A DNA stretch of 64,000 nucleotides, taken from positions 36,979 to 100,978 of the forward strand of contig CAJTAL010000015.1 in assembly GCA_910574285.1 (NCBI GenBank). The letters run 5' to 3'. Below are positions 27,201 through 36,468 of the stretch, piece after piece. Position 1 is the stretch's first letter; the number at the start of each line of letters is the position of its first letter. The position numbers were made by a program, and so were the translations under genes. The notes below the pieces were generated by a model. It was given only the letters and a program-made list of their open reading frames with translations. It was not told where the DNA came from and made no database searches. Origin of the DNA: Lachnospiraceae bacterium (lineage in GTDB: Bacteria; Bacillota; Clostridia; Lachnospirales; Lachnospiraceae).

Positions 27201-27754
27201 GTCTCAATCTTCTGGATCTCGTGGGAGGTACGGAATCCATCAAAGAAGTTGATGAACGGAAGCTTACCCTTAAGGGCTGCGCAGTGTGCAACCGGTGTCA
27301 GGTCCATAACCTCCTGTACGCTTGACTCGCAGAGCATAGCAGCGCCCGTCTGTCTGCATGCGTATACATCAGAATGATCTCCGAAAATTGACAGTGCATG
27401 GCTGGCAAGCGCACGCGCGGATACATGAAATACACCCGGAAGCTGCTCGCCCGCTACTTTATATAAGTTAGGAATCATCAGCAGTAATCCCTGGGATGCC
27501 GTAAATGTCGTCGTCAAAGCGCCTGCCGCCAGGGAACCGTGTACTGCTCCTGCCGCTCCTGCCTCTGACTGCATCTCTGTTACCTGAACAGTCTGTCCAA
27601 AGATGTTCTTCCTGCCTTCTGTTGCCCATTCATCTACATGCTCCGGCATAACAGATGATGGAGTGATCGGGTAAATAGCCGCAACTTCTGTGTATGCATA
27701 TGATGCATGAGCCGCCGCCTGATTACCATCCATGGTCTTCATTTTTCTTGCCAT
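24221..27754 (-). CDS. nifJ: pyruvate:ferredoxin (flavodoxin) oxidoreductase
   Basis: A 1177-residue single-chain enzyme that turns pyruvate and CoA into acetyl-CoA, CO2 and reduced ferredoxin. Domains in order: the pyrimidine-binding domain (AIYPITPSSVMPEHVDEWA), the gamma domain, a two-cluster ferredoxin insert (CIQCNRCAYVCP and CTGCGSCANVCP), and a C-terminal thiamine-diphosphate domain (CAGCGETPYAKLITQLFGD; GDGWAYDIGFGGVDHVL; DTEVYSNTGGQSSKAT). Full length, no defects seen. Single-gene unit with its own terminator; AAGGAGG stands before the ATG. It is the main route from pyruvate in a strict anaerobe. Confidence 0.97.
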   Translation of the reverse strand: MARKMKTMDGNQAAAHASYAYTEVAAIYPITPSSVMPEHVDEWATEGRKNIFGQTVQVTEMQSEAGAAGAVHGSLAAGALTTTFTASQGLLLMIPNLYKVAGEQLPGVFHVSARALASHALSIFGDHSDVYACRQTGAAMLCESSVQEVMDLTPVAHCAALKGKLPFINFFDGFRTSHEIQKIETWDYEDLKELVDMDAIDAFRNHALNPNHPCQRGSAQNPDIFFQAREACNSYYDAMPAIVQEYMDKVNAKIGTDYKLFNYYGAADAEKVIVAMGSVCDTIEETIDYLMAAGEKVGVVKVRLYRPFCAQALIDAIPDTVKYINVLDRTKEPGAQGEPLYLDVVSALKGSKFDAVPVNCGRYGLGSKDTTPAQIVAVFNNAEKARFTIGIEDDVTNLSLATGPALVTTPEGTINCKFWGLGADGTVGANKNSIKIIGDNTDMYAQAYFDYDSKKSGGVTMSHLRFGKKAIKSTYLIHQANFVACHNPSYVDKYNMVQELVDGGTFLLNCPWDMEGLEKHLPGQVKAYIADHNIKFYTIDGIKIGKEIGLGGRINTVLQSAFFKLAAIIPEAEAIDLMKAAAKATYGRKGDKIVQMNYDAIDAGAKQVVEVAVPESWKSCEDEGLFAPEVKGGRDDVVAFVKNVQSKVNAQEGNSLPVSAFNDYVDGSTPSGSSAYEKRGIAVDIPVWVPENCIQCNRCAYVCPHAVIRPIALTEDELAKAPEGTKAIDMIGMPGMKFTMSVSALDCTGCGSCANVCPGKKGEKALVMKNMEENIGSQQLFDFGREIPVKPEVVAKFKPETVKGSQFKQPLLEFSGACAGCGETPYAKLITQLFGDRMYIANATGCSSIWGNSSPSTPYTVTPEGKGPAWSNSLFEDNAEFGYGMLLAQKAIRKRLKAQVEEIAGSDKASEEVKAACKEYLDTFNCGVSNGDATDKLVAALDGIDCDTCKDIVKNKDFLAKKSQWVFGGDGWAYDIGFGGVDHVLASGEDINVMVFDTEVYSNTGGQSSKATKTGATAQFAAGGKETKKKDLAGIAMSYGYVYVAQIAMGADFNQTVKAIAEAEAYPGPSLIIAYAPCINHGIKKGMSKAQTEEELAVKCGYWNNFRFNPAAEGAKFSLDSKEPAGDYQEFLDGEVRYNALKRSNPEKAAKLFAKNEEEAMERYAYLKKLVTLYGEE

Positions 27755-27835
27755 TGTCGTTGTTCCTCCTTATAATTATGCAAATTATGTTAATTTGACG
27801 TGTGTTTTTATTATAGTCCACACATTGTTAAAAGT

Positions 27836-28987
27836 CTAGTCATTCTTACCTATATTTTTGTTCCTTTTTCGGTACAAGGCCGCGGATTCCCCGCTTTTTT
27901 TCCTCTTGAAAAGCCAGATGAAAAGCACGGCGGCCACGCCGGCAAGAATTGCAGGCAGGATCCACGACAGCGGCCCTAACACCGTCCAGAGACTGTATCT
28001 GCGGCGTTCCACTTTCCTGGGACGCGGCGCTTCCTCAATTATCTTTTCCGGTTCTCCCTTAAATATACCGGTATCAATCTTCTCGGCCGCAAGTTCCGCA
28101 ATAAGCGCCTGCCCTTCCTGATCCGGATGAAGTCCGTCCTCCTGTGTGTGCTCGCAGATCTCAGAATCAAACAAATCGATCACCCGGTAATCATACTCTT
28201 CTGCATGTTCATACATAATCTGGTTCATATTCAGGATAATATCCTCTACGATACCATTCATAGACTCCGGCAGTTCAAACCGGCTCACCGGATTGTATAT
28301 ATTTGTGACAATCATCTGCGCCGTATCTTTTCGATGCTCCGCGATCGTTTCCATTGCCATGATCCACTGTTCCTCGAACATCGTATAATCCCAGTTATTC
28401 AGCACATCAAGTATCTTGACGATCAGAAGCGGATTGCCGCCCACGCCTTCCTGCAGCGCGTCAAATGCATCGTAGACGCTTAAGAACTTCCGGTCTGTTC
28501 CCAACACTTCCTGCGCCGCCCTCCTGAATTCCTGCATCAGATCATTGGCCCCGATGGTCAATGTAATGATATCTGCCCTGTCAAGCGCTGCAAGCGCCTC
28601 TTCTGTACCCAGAATCTCAGAATTCAGCCTCTCAGAATCTCTCCCGTTCTTCGCAAAATTCTCACATTCCGCCGGGATTCCGGTTTCTGCGGACACGTCG
28701 TCTGCAAGCAACTGTGTATAGCTTCTCAGATCCTCTTCTCCCCGCCCCGCGTATCCTTTGGCGATACTGTCTCCAAACGCGGCAAAGTAGATCCTGTCTC
28801 CTTCCCACTTCGGCTTTTCCTCTCCGTTCTCTTTCAATTCTCCGGAATCCGCCGTATCCGCCTGCTCTTCAGCCCCGCACAAAACTGTCCCTGCTCCGTC
28901 CAGAAACAAAGTTACATAAATCAATAAAATGAGCATCCATGCCAGGAATCTTCCTGACCTGCTCCTGCTAAATCCCCCAAATTTCAT
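27836..28987 (-). CDS. membrane-anchored SGNH/GDSL hydrolase
   Basis: A 383-residue exported protein. It has an N-terminal signal or membrane segment (about 10-30), then an SGNH hydrolase domain: block I FAAFGDSIAKGY with the serine nucleophile, block III LTIGANDLM, and block V HPD in EDGLHPDQEGQALIAEL. A C-terminal helix follows (WTVLGPLSWILPAILAGVAAVLFIWLF) with a basic tail that places the domain outside the cell. Members remove acyl or acetyl groups from lipids or wall polymers; substrate unknown. The ATG at 28987 with AAAGG before it is preferred over a GTG two codons earlier. It follows the CobW-type gene by 21 bases. Confidence 0.8.
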   Translation of the reverse strand: MKFGGFSRSRSGRFLAWMLILLIYVTLFLDGAGTVLCGAEEQADTADSGELKENGEEKPKWEGDRIYFAAFGDSIAKGYAGRGEEDLRSYTQLLADDVSAETGIPAECENFAKNGRDSERLNSEILGTEEALAALDRADIITLTIGANDLMQEFRRAAQEVLGTDRKFLSVYDAFDALQEGVGGNPLLIVKILDVLNNWDYTMFEEQWIMAMETIAEHRKDTAQMIVTNIYNPVSRFELPESMNGIVEDIILNMNQIMYEHAEEYDYRVIDLFDSEICEHTQEDGLHPDQEGQALIAELAAEKIDTGIFKGEPEKIIEEAPRPRKVERRRYSLWTVLGPLSWILPAILAGVAAVLFIWLFKRKKSGESAALYRKRNKNIGKND

Positions 28988-29008
28988 AAACACCTTTCTG
29001 ATTCCATA

Positions 29009-29950
29009 TCACATCAAATAAACTATATCTTCCGCAGGCTTCTCTGCCGGTTCCATATCAATCAGATAGAGCACCGGCTGTTCATTTCCAAAGGATACCG
29101 CCTGCTCATATTCGAATCTGGCACGTACCTTGAACCACGCGCCCTTCTTGAATTCCACAATCTGCTCAGACTTACAGGGATAACCATAGAATTTCAAATC
29201 ATCGGCGCAGCAGGTCATGATCTTACGTACCGGGACGAACATATTCTCCTTCATCCCCTTAGGACGAAACGCCTGTGCCACAAATTCCACCTCTTTGTGA
29301 AGATAGAGTTCCGGGTGATCGTATGCATCCACATACCATATCCCAAAATCTGCCGAGTCTATCCGGATCTTATCCCCCCTGACATCATAAGGCAGATCTT
29401 CCTCGGACGGCTGTATGATTCTGCCGTCCGTTCCTTCAAAGATCAACTGAGCCATAGGATTCTGTACCTTCAGCGCCCTGCGGAATCCCGAGCGGTCCGT
29501 CCCTTCCGGGCAGCGGTTCACTACGATCAGTTCTGATTCCGTAAGCTGCTCAATCAGTATATTTCTCATGTTCTTAAGGTACATATCCAGTGTCATTCCG
29601 TTTACCGTGGAATAGACTCCCTGCAGCTCCCAGCTTCTCGGATACTTAATGGACAGCAGGTCTTCTAACTTCCACATCCCGTTGTATTCGATCACCACCT
29701 GCGCCGGATGATAATTCTTCTCACAGTTCTTGAAAAAAGCCGGATTCAGTTGACCGAATTCATCAACCTTCAACATGATCATCTCTCTGGAATCCAGATA
29801 TTCCTGCGAATATTCTTCCTCACCTTCTTCACACAGAATCAGCAGGGTCAGACCAGGCGCGATCCATTCCTGTTCCATCAGCGTGTCTTTCACAAGGGTC
29901 GTCTTGCCGCTGTCAAGGAAACCTGTACATATGAATACGGGCGTCTTCAT
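29009..29950 (-). CDS. CobW-type GTP-binding protein (G3E family), no CxCC motif
   Basis: A 313-residue P-loop GTPase. Walker A is CTGFLDSGKTTLVKDTL (about 8-24), and the guanine-specificity region includes LIVVNRCPEGTD. It lacks the CxCC metal motif seen in its neighbour and has a long C-terminal domain (FRPKGMKENMFVPVRKIMTCCADD; KKGAWFKVRARFEYEQ) similar to that of CobW proteins. The G3E family delivers metals or cofactors to target enzymes using GTP; the metal here is unknown. It lies 59 bases downstream of the His-rich CobW gene and probably forms an operon with it. Confidence 0.8.
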   Translation of the reverse strand: MKTPVFICTGFLDSGKTTLVKDTLMEQEWIAPGLTLLILCEEGEEEYSQEYLDSREMIMLKVDEFGQLNPAFFKNCEKNYHPAQVVIEYNGMWKLEDLLSIKYPRSWELQGVYSTVNGMTLDMYLKNMRNILIEQLTESELIVVNRCPEGTDRSGFRRALKVQNPMAQLIFEGTDGRIIQPSEEDLPYDVRGDKIRIDSADFGIWYVDAYDHPELYLHKEVEFVAQAFRPKGMKENMFVPVRKIMTCCADDLKFYGYPCKSEQIVEFKKGAWFKVRARFEYEQAVSFGNEQPVLYLIDMEPAEKPAEDIVYLM

Positions 29951-30009
29951 GCAATCACCTTCATTCCTAAATTATTAAACCTAAATTATTAAATCCAGAG
30001 ATTCTTTCC

Positions 30010-31032
30010 CTATATATGAAATAATCTCATCAATTCTTCTTCCTTCAGATCCGTACCTATCACACAAACACGTCCAGTATAGTCTGCCTGTCCTTCGCGG
30101 ACTTCATATTCTTCCGGGACAAGATCAAACTGTTTCCATGTGCCGTCGTCCATCGGAATGATTCCTTTTGAACGCAGAATTGTGCCGTATCCTTCTGTCT
30201 CGGATAATGCTTTCAGCAGGAAATCCAATTCCTCATCCGTATATTTGTGAGCCGTCTCTTTGCCCCAACTCATGAATATCTCATCTGCGTGATGATGACC
30301 GTGATGACCATGGCCGCAGCAATCTTCTCCATGGTCATGGTGATGATGACCATGATGCTCATGGCCGCAGCAATCCTCTTCATGGTCATGGTCATGGTGA
30401 TGGTCATGATGATGATGCAGAAGTTCCTCTATCTCGGCTCCATGCTCCAATGCACGGCATATAGCTTCCTTCCCCAGTCTCTCCCATGGCGTGGTAATAA
30501 TCGCGGCATCTCCATTCTCATCCCGGAGCATGCGGACACATTCCTCTACCTTCTCATTCGTCATCATCTGTGTTCTGCTGACCACAATCGTGGAAGCGTG
30601 CTTTACCTGATCCGCGAAGAACTCTCCGAAGTTCTTAAGATATAGCTTCGCGTTCTTGCCGTCAACCACAGTAATCTTTCCGCCTATCTCAATCTCAGCA
30701 TTCTTCTTTACTTTCTCGATCGCTTTTACAATATCCGAGAGCTTACCCACACCCGACGGTTCGATCAGGACGCGGTCAGGTCTGTAGTCCTCCAACACCT
30801 TTTGAAGCGCTTTACTGAAATCTCCGACCAATGTACAGCAGATACATCCTGAATTCATCTCTGTGATCTCAATCCCGGCATCCTTCAGGAATCCGCCGTC
30901 GATGCCGATCTCACCAAATTCGTTTTCGATTAGTACCAGTTTCTCACCCGTAAATACCTGTTCGATCAACTGCTTTATGAACGTCGTCTTCCCGGCTCCC
31001 AAAAATCCCGATATAATGTCTACCTTTGTCAT
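30010..31032 (-). CDS. CobW-type GTPase with histidine-rich metal-binding region
   Basis: A 340-residue G3E GTPase. Walker A is SGFLGAGKTTFIKQL (8-22) and the metal-transfer motif is CICC at 63-66. Residues 206-248 are a histidine/aspartate-rich stretch with two EDCCGH repeats (219-224 and 236-241). Repeats of this kind bind Zn2+, Ni2+ or Co2+. The C-terminal CobW domain follows (MSWGKETAHKYTDEELDFLL; YTGRVCVIGTDL). It may supply zinc or another metal to a local enzyme or stock it in the cell. No Zur or NikR type site was recognised. The paired downstream GTPase suggests a two-component metal insertion unit. Confidence 0.88.
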   Translation of the reverse strand: MTKVDIISGFLGAGKTTFIKQLIEQVFTGEKLVLIENEFGEIGIDGGFLKDAGIEITEMNSGCICCTLVGDFSKALQKVLEDYRPDRVLIEPSGVGKLSDIVKAIEKVKKNAEIEIGGKITVVDGKNAKLYLKNFGEFFADQVKHASTIVVSRTQMMTNEKVEECVRMLRDENGDAAIITTPWERLGKEAICRALEHGAEIEELLHHHHDHHHDHDHEEDCCGHEHHGHHHHDHGEDCCGHGHHGHHHADEIFMSWGKETAHKYTDEELDFLLKALSETEGYGTILRSKGIIPMDDGTWKQFDLVPEEYEVREGQADYTGRVCVIGTDLKEEELMRLFHI

Positions 31033-31175
31033 CTCCGATATCCCTCTTTTCTAATTGCAGAATCCTCTTCATTAAAATATCCATATCTGCAAATATGATT
31101 CATTTCACTAAATATATTAACTTCTTTGACCAAACATTTCAAGTACTGCAGTTCACGAACCGGCATCCGGTTAAC

Positions 31176-31215
31176 AAAAAGAACCGGCGCCAGAAGACTT
31201 GGCGCCGGTTCTTTT
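31176..31215. terminator. pckA terminator
   Basis: AAAAGAACCGGCGCCA and its reverse complement form a 16-bp perfect stem with an 8-base loop and flanking A and T runs. It lies 50 bases past the pckA stop. Confidence 0.9.
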
Positions 31216-31264
31216 AATAATCCGAATGCCCCGCTGCAAGCAGCGAGGCATCAAATTCAAAAAA

Positions 31265-32869
31265 TTATAACTGCGGACCTGCCGGAACCAAAGCCTTTCC
31301 AGCCTCATTTCCTTCGTATTTCGCAAAGTTCTTAACAAATCTCTGTGCAAGATCCTTAGCCTTCGTCTCCCACTCAGCCGCGTCAGCATAGGTGTTGCGC
31401 GGATCCAGAATGTTGGTGTCTACGCCTGGAAGCTCCGTCGGAACGTCAAAGTTAAAGTACGGAATCTTCTTGGTATCTGCCTTCAGGATATCTCCGCTTA
31501 AGATCGCATCGATGATACCACGGGTATCGCGGATAGAGATACGCTTTCCGGTTCCGTTCCATCCTGTGTTAACCAGATATGCCTTAGCGCCGCTCTTTTC
31601 CATTCTCTTAACAAGTTCTTCTGCATACTTCGTAGGATGCAGTTCCAGGAAAGCCTGTCCGAAACATGCGGAGAAAGTCGGAGTAGGCTCTGTGATTCCA
31701 CGCTCTGTTCCTGCAAGCTTAGCCGTAAATCCTGACAGGAAGTAGTACTGTGTCTGCTCAGGAGTAAGAATCGATACCGGAGGAAGTACACCAAACGCGT
31801 CTGCGGACAGGAAGATAACTTCCTTAGCTGCAGGAGCCGCAGAAACCGGACGTACGATCTTCTCAATGTGATTGATCGGATAAGATACACGGGTATTTTC
31901 CGTTACGCTCTTATCGTTAAAGTCGATCTTGCCGTCTGCGTCCAGAGTAACATTCTCAAGAAGAGCATTTCTCTTGATCGCATTGTAGATATCCGGCTCA
32001 GACTCTTTATCAAGATTGATAACCTTCGCATAGCATCCGCCTTCGAAGTTGAAGATACCTTCGTCATCCCAGCCATGCTCGTCGTCGCCGATCAGAAGTC
32101 TCTTAGGATCTGTAGAAAGCGTCGTCTTACCTGTTCCGGAAAGGCCAAAGAAGATCGCGGTATTCTCGCCGTTCATATCCGTGTTGGCAGAGCAGTGCAT
32201 GGACGCAATACCCTTAAGCGGCAGATAGTAGTTCATCATAGAGAACATACCTTTCTTCATCTCTCCGCCGTACCATGTATTGACAATAACCTGCTCGCGG
32301 CTTGTAATATTGAACATGGCAGCCGTCTCTGAATTCAGTCCCAGTTCTTTATAATTCTCTACTTTCGCCTTGGATGCATTGTAAACAACAAAATCCGGCT
32401 CGAATTTCTCAAGCTCTTCTTCCGTAGGCATGATAAACATATTCTTAATAAAATGTGCCTGCCATGCTACTTCCATAATGAAACGGATTGACATACGTGT
32501 ATCTTCGTTCGCGCCGCAGAAAGCGTCTACAACAAACAGTCTCTTATTAGAAAGTTCCTTCAGGGCAATATCCTTTACTACCTTCCAGGTCTCTTCGGAA
32601 GCCGGATGATTATCATTCTTGTACTCATCGGAGGTCCACCACACGGTGTCCTTAGAATTCTCATCCATTACGATGAATTTGTCTTTCGGCGAACGTCCGG
32701 TGTAGATACCAGTCATGACATTCACAGCGCCGAGCTCGCTGACCTGACCCTTTTCAAAACCTTCCAGTTCTGGTTTTGTCTCTTCTTCAAACAACATCTC
32801 ATAAGAAGGATTGTGTACGATTTCAGTGGTGCCATTGATGCCATACTTACTCAAATTAATCTCTGCCAT
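31265..32869 (-). CDS. pckA: phosphoenolpyruvate carboxykinase (ATP)
   Basis: A 534-residue enzyme that interconverts oxaloacetate and PEP with ATP/ADP and CO2. Visible motifs are [30 protein letters not shown], the kinase-1a P-loop [13 protein letters not shown] and the metal/kinase-2 region [24 protein letters not shown]. Full length for the bacterial ATP-type family. In gut anaerobes it often runs towards oxaloacetate formation and CO2 fixation; the direction here is not decidable. A 260-base AT-rich leader precedes it with no recognised riboswitch. Own terminator downstream. Confidence 0.97.
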   Translation of the reverse strand: MAEINLSKYGINGTTEIVHNPSYEMLFEEETKPELEGFEKGQVSELGAVNVMTGIYTGRSPKDKFIVMDENSKDTVWWTSDEYKNDNHPASEETWKVVKDIALKELSNKRLFVVDAFCGANEDTRMSIRFIMEVAWQAHFIKNMFIMPTEEELEKFEPDFVVYNASKAKVENYKELGLNSETAAMFNITSREQVIVNTWYGGEMKKGMFSMMNYYLPLKGIASMHCSANTDMNGENTAIFFGLSGTGKTTLSTDPKRLLIGDDEHGWDDEGIFNFEGGCYAKVINLDKESEPDIYNAIKRNALLENVTLDADGKIDFNDKSVTENTRVSYPINHIEKIVRPVSAAPAAKEVIFLSADAFGVLPPVSILTPEQTQYYFLSGFTAKLAGTERGITEPTPTFSACFGQAFLELHPTKYAEELVKRMEKSGAKAYLVNTGWNGTGKRISIRDTRGIIDAILSGDILKADTKKIPYFNFDVPTELPGVDTNILDPRNTYADAAEWETKAKDLAQRFVKNFAKYEGNEAGKALVPAGPQL

Positions 32870-33047
32870 CTTTCATAATCTCCTTTTTTAATAATGTACT
32901 GGAAGCCGATGTCTCGATTCCCTCTGAAATATAGTATACATAATAAATAAATAAAATCAATAAAAAACATCCAAATTTTTTAAAAAAGATAATTTTTTAA
33001 CAATCTCATGGTTAATTCCCTTTCTCTATACCTGAAACAAATACGTA

Positions 33048-33083
33048 AAAAAGGTTATCGAAACAAATTTTCCGATAACCCTT
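33048..33083. terminator. hppA terminator
   Basis: AAAGGTTATCGG pairs with CCGATAACCCTTT around an A/T loop, with an A-run on the left and T-rich DNA on the right. It lies about 50 bases past the hppA stop. Confidence 0.75.
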
Positions 33084-33130
33084 TCCTACATAATTTTCAG
33101 GATATATTTACAAATCCTGCTTATTCCAGA

Positions 33131-35113
33131 CTACAGCAAACCGCCGACTGCCAGAAACAGCGGTGCAAACACCAATGACACGATGGTCATGAGCTTGATC
33201 AGTATGTTGATCGACGGTCCTGACGTATCTTTGAACGGATCCCCCACCGTATCGCCTACGACAGCCGCCTTATGAGCCTCGCTGCCCTTGCCGCCGTGCG
33301 TTCCGTCTTCAATATATTTTTTTGCATTATCCCATGCGCCGCCTGAGTTAGACATGAAGATCGCCATCATAACTCCCGTTACCAACGCGCCAGCCAGCAG
33401 GCCGCCTAAAGATGAAGGACCAAGCAGCAATCCTACTGCCAGAGGCGATAAGACTGCCATAATACCAGGCACCAGCATCTCTTTCAATGCCGCTGTCGTC
33501 GAGATCGCCACGCACGACTTATAATCCGGCTTCTCCGTTCCTTTCATGATCCCCGGTTTCTCACGGAACTGCCGCCTTACTTCTTCTATCATCTTATATG
33601 CCGCTTTCGACACGGACTGCATCGTCATAGCCGAGAACAAAAACGGCAGCATACCGCCGATAAATAAGCCGATAATTACACGGCTGTCAAGCAGATCTAT
33701 GTTCTTAAGCTTAACTGCTTCCGCATAAGAGACGAACAATGCCAGAGCCGTCAACGCTGCGGAGCCTATGGCAAATCCTTTCCCCATCGCCGCCGTCGTA
33801 TTACCTACCGCATCCAGCTTATCCGTAATCTTACGGACGCCGGAATCTAATCCTGACATCTCCGCTATTCCTCCTGCATTATCTGCAATCGGGCCATAAG
33901 CATCTACCGCTACCGTGATCGCCGTCGTGGAAAGCATGCCTACCGCCGCCAATGCGATTCCATAGAGTCCGCAGAACTGATATGCCACAAAAATTCCCAC
34001 ACAAATCAGAAGAATCGGGATCCCGGTAGACTTCATACCCACCGCAAGACCGCTGATGATCGTAGTCGCCGGACCAGTTTCCGACTGTTCTGCAATCTCC
34101 TTGACCGACTTATAATCTCCGGATGTATAGACCTCTGTGATAATACCGATCAGCAGTCCGACGATCAGCCCTGCTATGATCGCGATCGCCGCGTTCATAT
34201 TACCAAAAAGATACTGACTGAGTACAAACGCCGCGACCAATACCAGCGCGCTTGCCACATAAGAACCCATCTTAAGCGCCTTATGCGGATTCGCGTTCTC
34301 GTCGCCCTTTACAAAGAAAGTTCCAAGGATGGATGCGATCAGTCCAAGTCCGGCGATCATAAGCGGATAGACAGCCCCCTCTATCTTATAATATACAATT
34401 CCAAGCGTCAAAGCCGAGATCAGAGCGCCGACATATGACTCAAACAGATCCGCCCCCATTCCGGCCACATCGCCCACGTTATCGCCTACATTATCCGCGA
34501 TAACAGCCGGATTTCTCGGATCATCCTCCGGAATCCCCGCCTCAACCTTTCCTACCAGATCCGCGCCGACATCTGCCGCTTTCGTATAGATACCCCCTCC
34601 TACACGGGCAAACAGAGCAATCGAAGATGCTCCAAGACTGAATCCTGATAGAACGTCCACATTTCCGGTGATCAGGTAGATCGTGCTCACACCCAGGACT
34701 CCAAGGCCGGCTACGCACATCCCCATAACTGCTCCGCCTGAAAATGCGATAGACAGAGCTTTATTCATACCATTTTCCTTCGCTGCGTTCGCAGTCCTTA
34801 CATTCGCTTTCGTCGCAACAGTCATACCAAAGTAACCTGCCAGCGTAGAAAATACCGCCCCCACTACGAAACAGACTGCCGTCACCCAGTTGCCGATTCC
34901 AAATCCGATCAGCAGGAATAAAATCAGCACAAAAAATACCAATATTTTATACTCTGCCGTAAGGAATGCCTGGGCCCCCTCGCTGATCGACGACGCGATC
35001 TCCCGCATTCTTTCGGTTCCTGCACTCTGCTTATTCACTCTTGCCGCCAGAACGCCTGCAAAGATGAGTGCGATAATCCCCAACACAGGAACCACATTCA
35101 AAAACATTTCCAT
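33131..35113 (-). CDS. hppA: membrane-bound ion-pumping pyrophosphatase, K+-dependent type
   Basis: A 660-residue integral membrane pump with about 16 helices that uses pyrophosphate to move H+ or Na+ out of the cell. The substrate loop is [21 protein letters not shown], followed by [22 protein letters not shown]. The potassium-dependence position reads [16 protein letters not shown]; alanine after GNTTA marks the K+-dependent class (lysine would mark the independent one). Na+ versus H+ cannot be settled by eye. Length is normal. It is a single-gene unit with a long AT-rich upstream region. Confidence 0.95.
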   Translation of the reverse strand: MEMFLNVVPVLGIIALIFAGVLAARVNKQSAGTERMREIASSISEGAQAFLTAEYKILVFFVLILFLLIGFGIGNWVTAVCFVVGAVFSTLAGYFGMTVATKANVRTANAAKENGMNKALSIAFSGGAVMGMCVAGLGVLGVSTIYLITGNVDVLSGFSLGASSIALFARVGGGIYTKAADVGADLVGKVEAGIPEDDPRNPAVIADNVGDNVGDVAGMGADLFESYVGALISALTLGIVYYKIEGAVYPLMIAGLGLIASILGTFFVKGDENANPHKALKMGSYVASALVLVAAFVLSQYLFGNMNAAIAIIAGLIVGLLIGIITEVYTSGDYKSVKEIAEQSETGPATTIISGLAVGMKSTGIPILLICVGIFVAYQFCGLYGIALAAVGMLSTTAITVAVDAYGPIADNAGGIAEMSGLDSGVRKITDKLDAVGNTTAAMGKGFAIGSAALTALALFVSYAEAVKLKNIDLLDSRVIIGLFIGGMLPFLFSAMTMQSVSKAAYKMIEEVRRQFREKPGIMKGTEKPDYKSCVAISTTAALKEMLVPGIMAVLSPLAVGLLLGPSSLGGLLAGALVTGVMMAIFMSNSGGAWDNAKKYIEDGTHGGKGSEAHKAAVVGDTVGDPFKDTSGPSINILIKLMTIVSLVFAPLFLAVGGLL

Positions 35114-35337
35114 ACCATATCCTCCTGTAAAAAACTTGTTAACAATATATTATCACAAAAAATTTTATTGTATATAGTTTTTTTCAGATTTTTTACTCTT
35201 TTTTAGCACGTTTTAAGCATATTTTTTGATACTCTATTAAATTTATCATTTTTTCTTAAAATATATTCTTTTATCAATATAAGCACGCTTATAAATTGTT
35301 TTGTATCGTTAATTTTATCACAAAAAAAGAAGCCAAC

Positions 35338-36099
35338 CTATCTTGACTTCTCTTCTGCAAGCAGCGAAGCTCCTAACGCGCCCGCATATCTTCCCCCCTC
35401 GGTGGATTCTACCTCCCGCCCGACTTTATCTGATAATATCTTTGTAAAATATCTGCTGCCGCTTAAGCCTCCTGTCAGAATGACCCGTCCGGACAAAACC
35501 TTTTTCTGACTCAACTGCGCAACTTTTGCCGCAACAGAGTCCACGACTCCCGCCGCAATATCCTCACGCTTTCTGCCTTCCCCGATATAGTTAATCACCT
35601 CGGACTCTGCGAATACCGTACACAGTGAACTAATCGGGAGAACAGTCCCTGCGTCCGCCATATCGAACAATTCCTGCAAAGTGACTCCCAGCCGGTTCGC
35701 CATAATTTCAAGAAACTTACCTGTCCCGGCAGAACATTTATCATTCATGAGAAAATCCTGCACCATACCGTCTTCTACCAGGATCACCTTCGTATCCTGT
35801 CCTCCCACGTCTATGATAGAGCAATTCTCTCCCGCCATCTCTCTTCCACCCCGCGCATGGCAGGTAATCTCCGTGATCACATAGTCCGCGAAATCCACCG
35901 CCACCCGGCCATATCCGGTCGCCACTACTTTCGTATCCTCTGCCAGGACGTCGACGCCGTCTTCCAGCAGCCTTTCTTTAATTATCTGAGTCGTCTCTTT
36001 GCTGCTCCAGCCTGTCGGAAGGACGAACTCAATCTCCTTCTTTCCCCTTGCCACTACCTTGGACGCCGTTGAACCAATATCAATTCCTACATAATCCAT
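35338..36099 (-). CDS. acyl-CoA dehydratase/double-cubane reductase activator (HgdC type)
   Basis: A 253-residue ATPase of the ASKHA fold. The phosphate-1 motif is GIDIGSTASKVVARG. The two cluster-binding cysteines are C122 (NDKCSAGTGKFLEIMA) and C160 (ISSLCTVFAESEV), which hold one [4Fe-4S] cluster at the dimer interface. It injects a low-potential electron, driven by ATP, into its partner enzyme. The partner is the 424-residue protein encoded 370 bases upstream, with the small DUF3343 gene between them. The order resembles that of activator plus double-cubane reductase pairs. Confidence 0.88.
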   Translation of the reverse strand: MDYVGIDIGSTASKVVARGKKEIEFVLPTGWSSKETTQIIKERLLEDGVDVLAEDTKVVATGYGRVAVDFADYVITEITCHARGGREMAGENCSIIDVGGQDTKVILVEDGMVQDFLMNDKCSAGTGKFLEIMANRLGVTLQELFDMADAGTVLPISSLCTVFAESEVINYIGEGRKREDIAAGVVDSVAAKVAQLSQKKVLSGRVILTGGLSGSRYFTKILSDKVGREVESTEGGRYAGALGASLLAEEKSR

Positions 36100-36118
36100 A
36101 TCACTCTACTCCACTTAA

Positions 36119-36200
36119 CAATATCTGTCCCTTCTCGGATTCACATCCTTCTCAATATTTAGCAATATCTGTCCCTTCTCGGATTCACATCCTTCTCAAT
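36119..36200. repeat. tandem duplication at the 3' end of the DUF3343 gene
   Basis: A 38-base sequence (36163..36200) covers the last codons and stop of the DUF3343 gene and occurs again at 36119..36156, 44 bases apart and identical by eye. The second copy lies past the stop, so the protein is not altered. Confidence 0.85.
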
Positions 36201-36419
36201 CTCTGCGATCTTCAGGATATCTATCCCCTGCTCCTTCACACAGACCTCAACCTTACTGACATCTTCCTCCTGTATCAACAGGGAGACTCCGCAGCATGTG
36301 CTTGCCGCTCTCGGGGTAGGGGCGATTGTCGCCCTTACCCCGATCTTCTTCAATTCTCTGTGCAGCCGCATCGCATTATCATGATTGGGGAACAGCACAT
36401 AATGCTGTATCTCCGGCAC
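36159..36419 (-). CDS. DUF3343 family small protein
   Basis: An 86-residue protein of the DUF3343 family. It has the family's opening (YVLFPNHDNAMRLHRELKKIG) and the conserved CCG inside STCCGVSLLI. Members often sit beside cysteine desulfurase-like genes and redox enzymes and may bind metal or sulfur; the function is unproven. Here it lies between the reductase and its activator and close to a desulfurase-like gene. The 3' end is tandemly duplicated outside the frame. Confidence 0.8.
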   Translation of the reverse strand: MPEIQHYVLFPNHDNAMRLHRELKKIGVRATIAPTPRAASTCCGVSLLIQEEDVSKVEVCVKEQGIDILKIAEIEKDVNPRRDRYC

Positions 36420-36468
36420 TTCCTCACATCCTTTGTATCTGATACATCACTGCGTTACTTAAATATCT

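Noticed and set aside
30247..30645. Methionine-rich plus-strand frame over the CobW gene
   Set aside because: It is the antisense reading of the histidine codon run (CAT/CAC) in the real gene.
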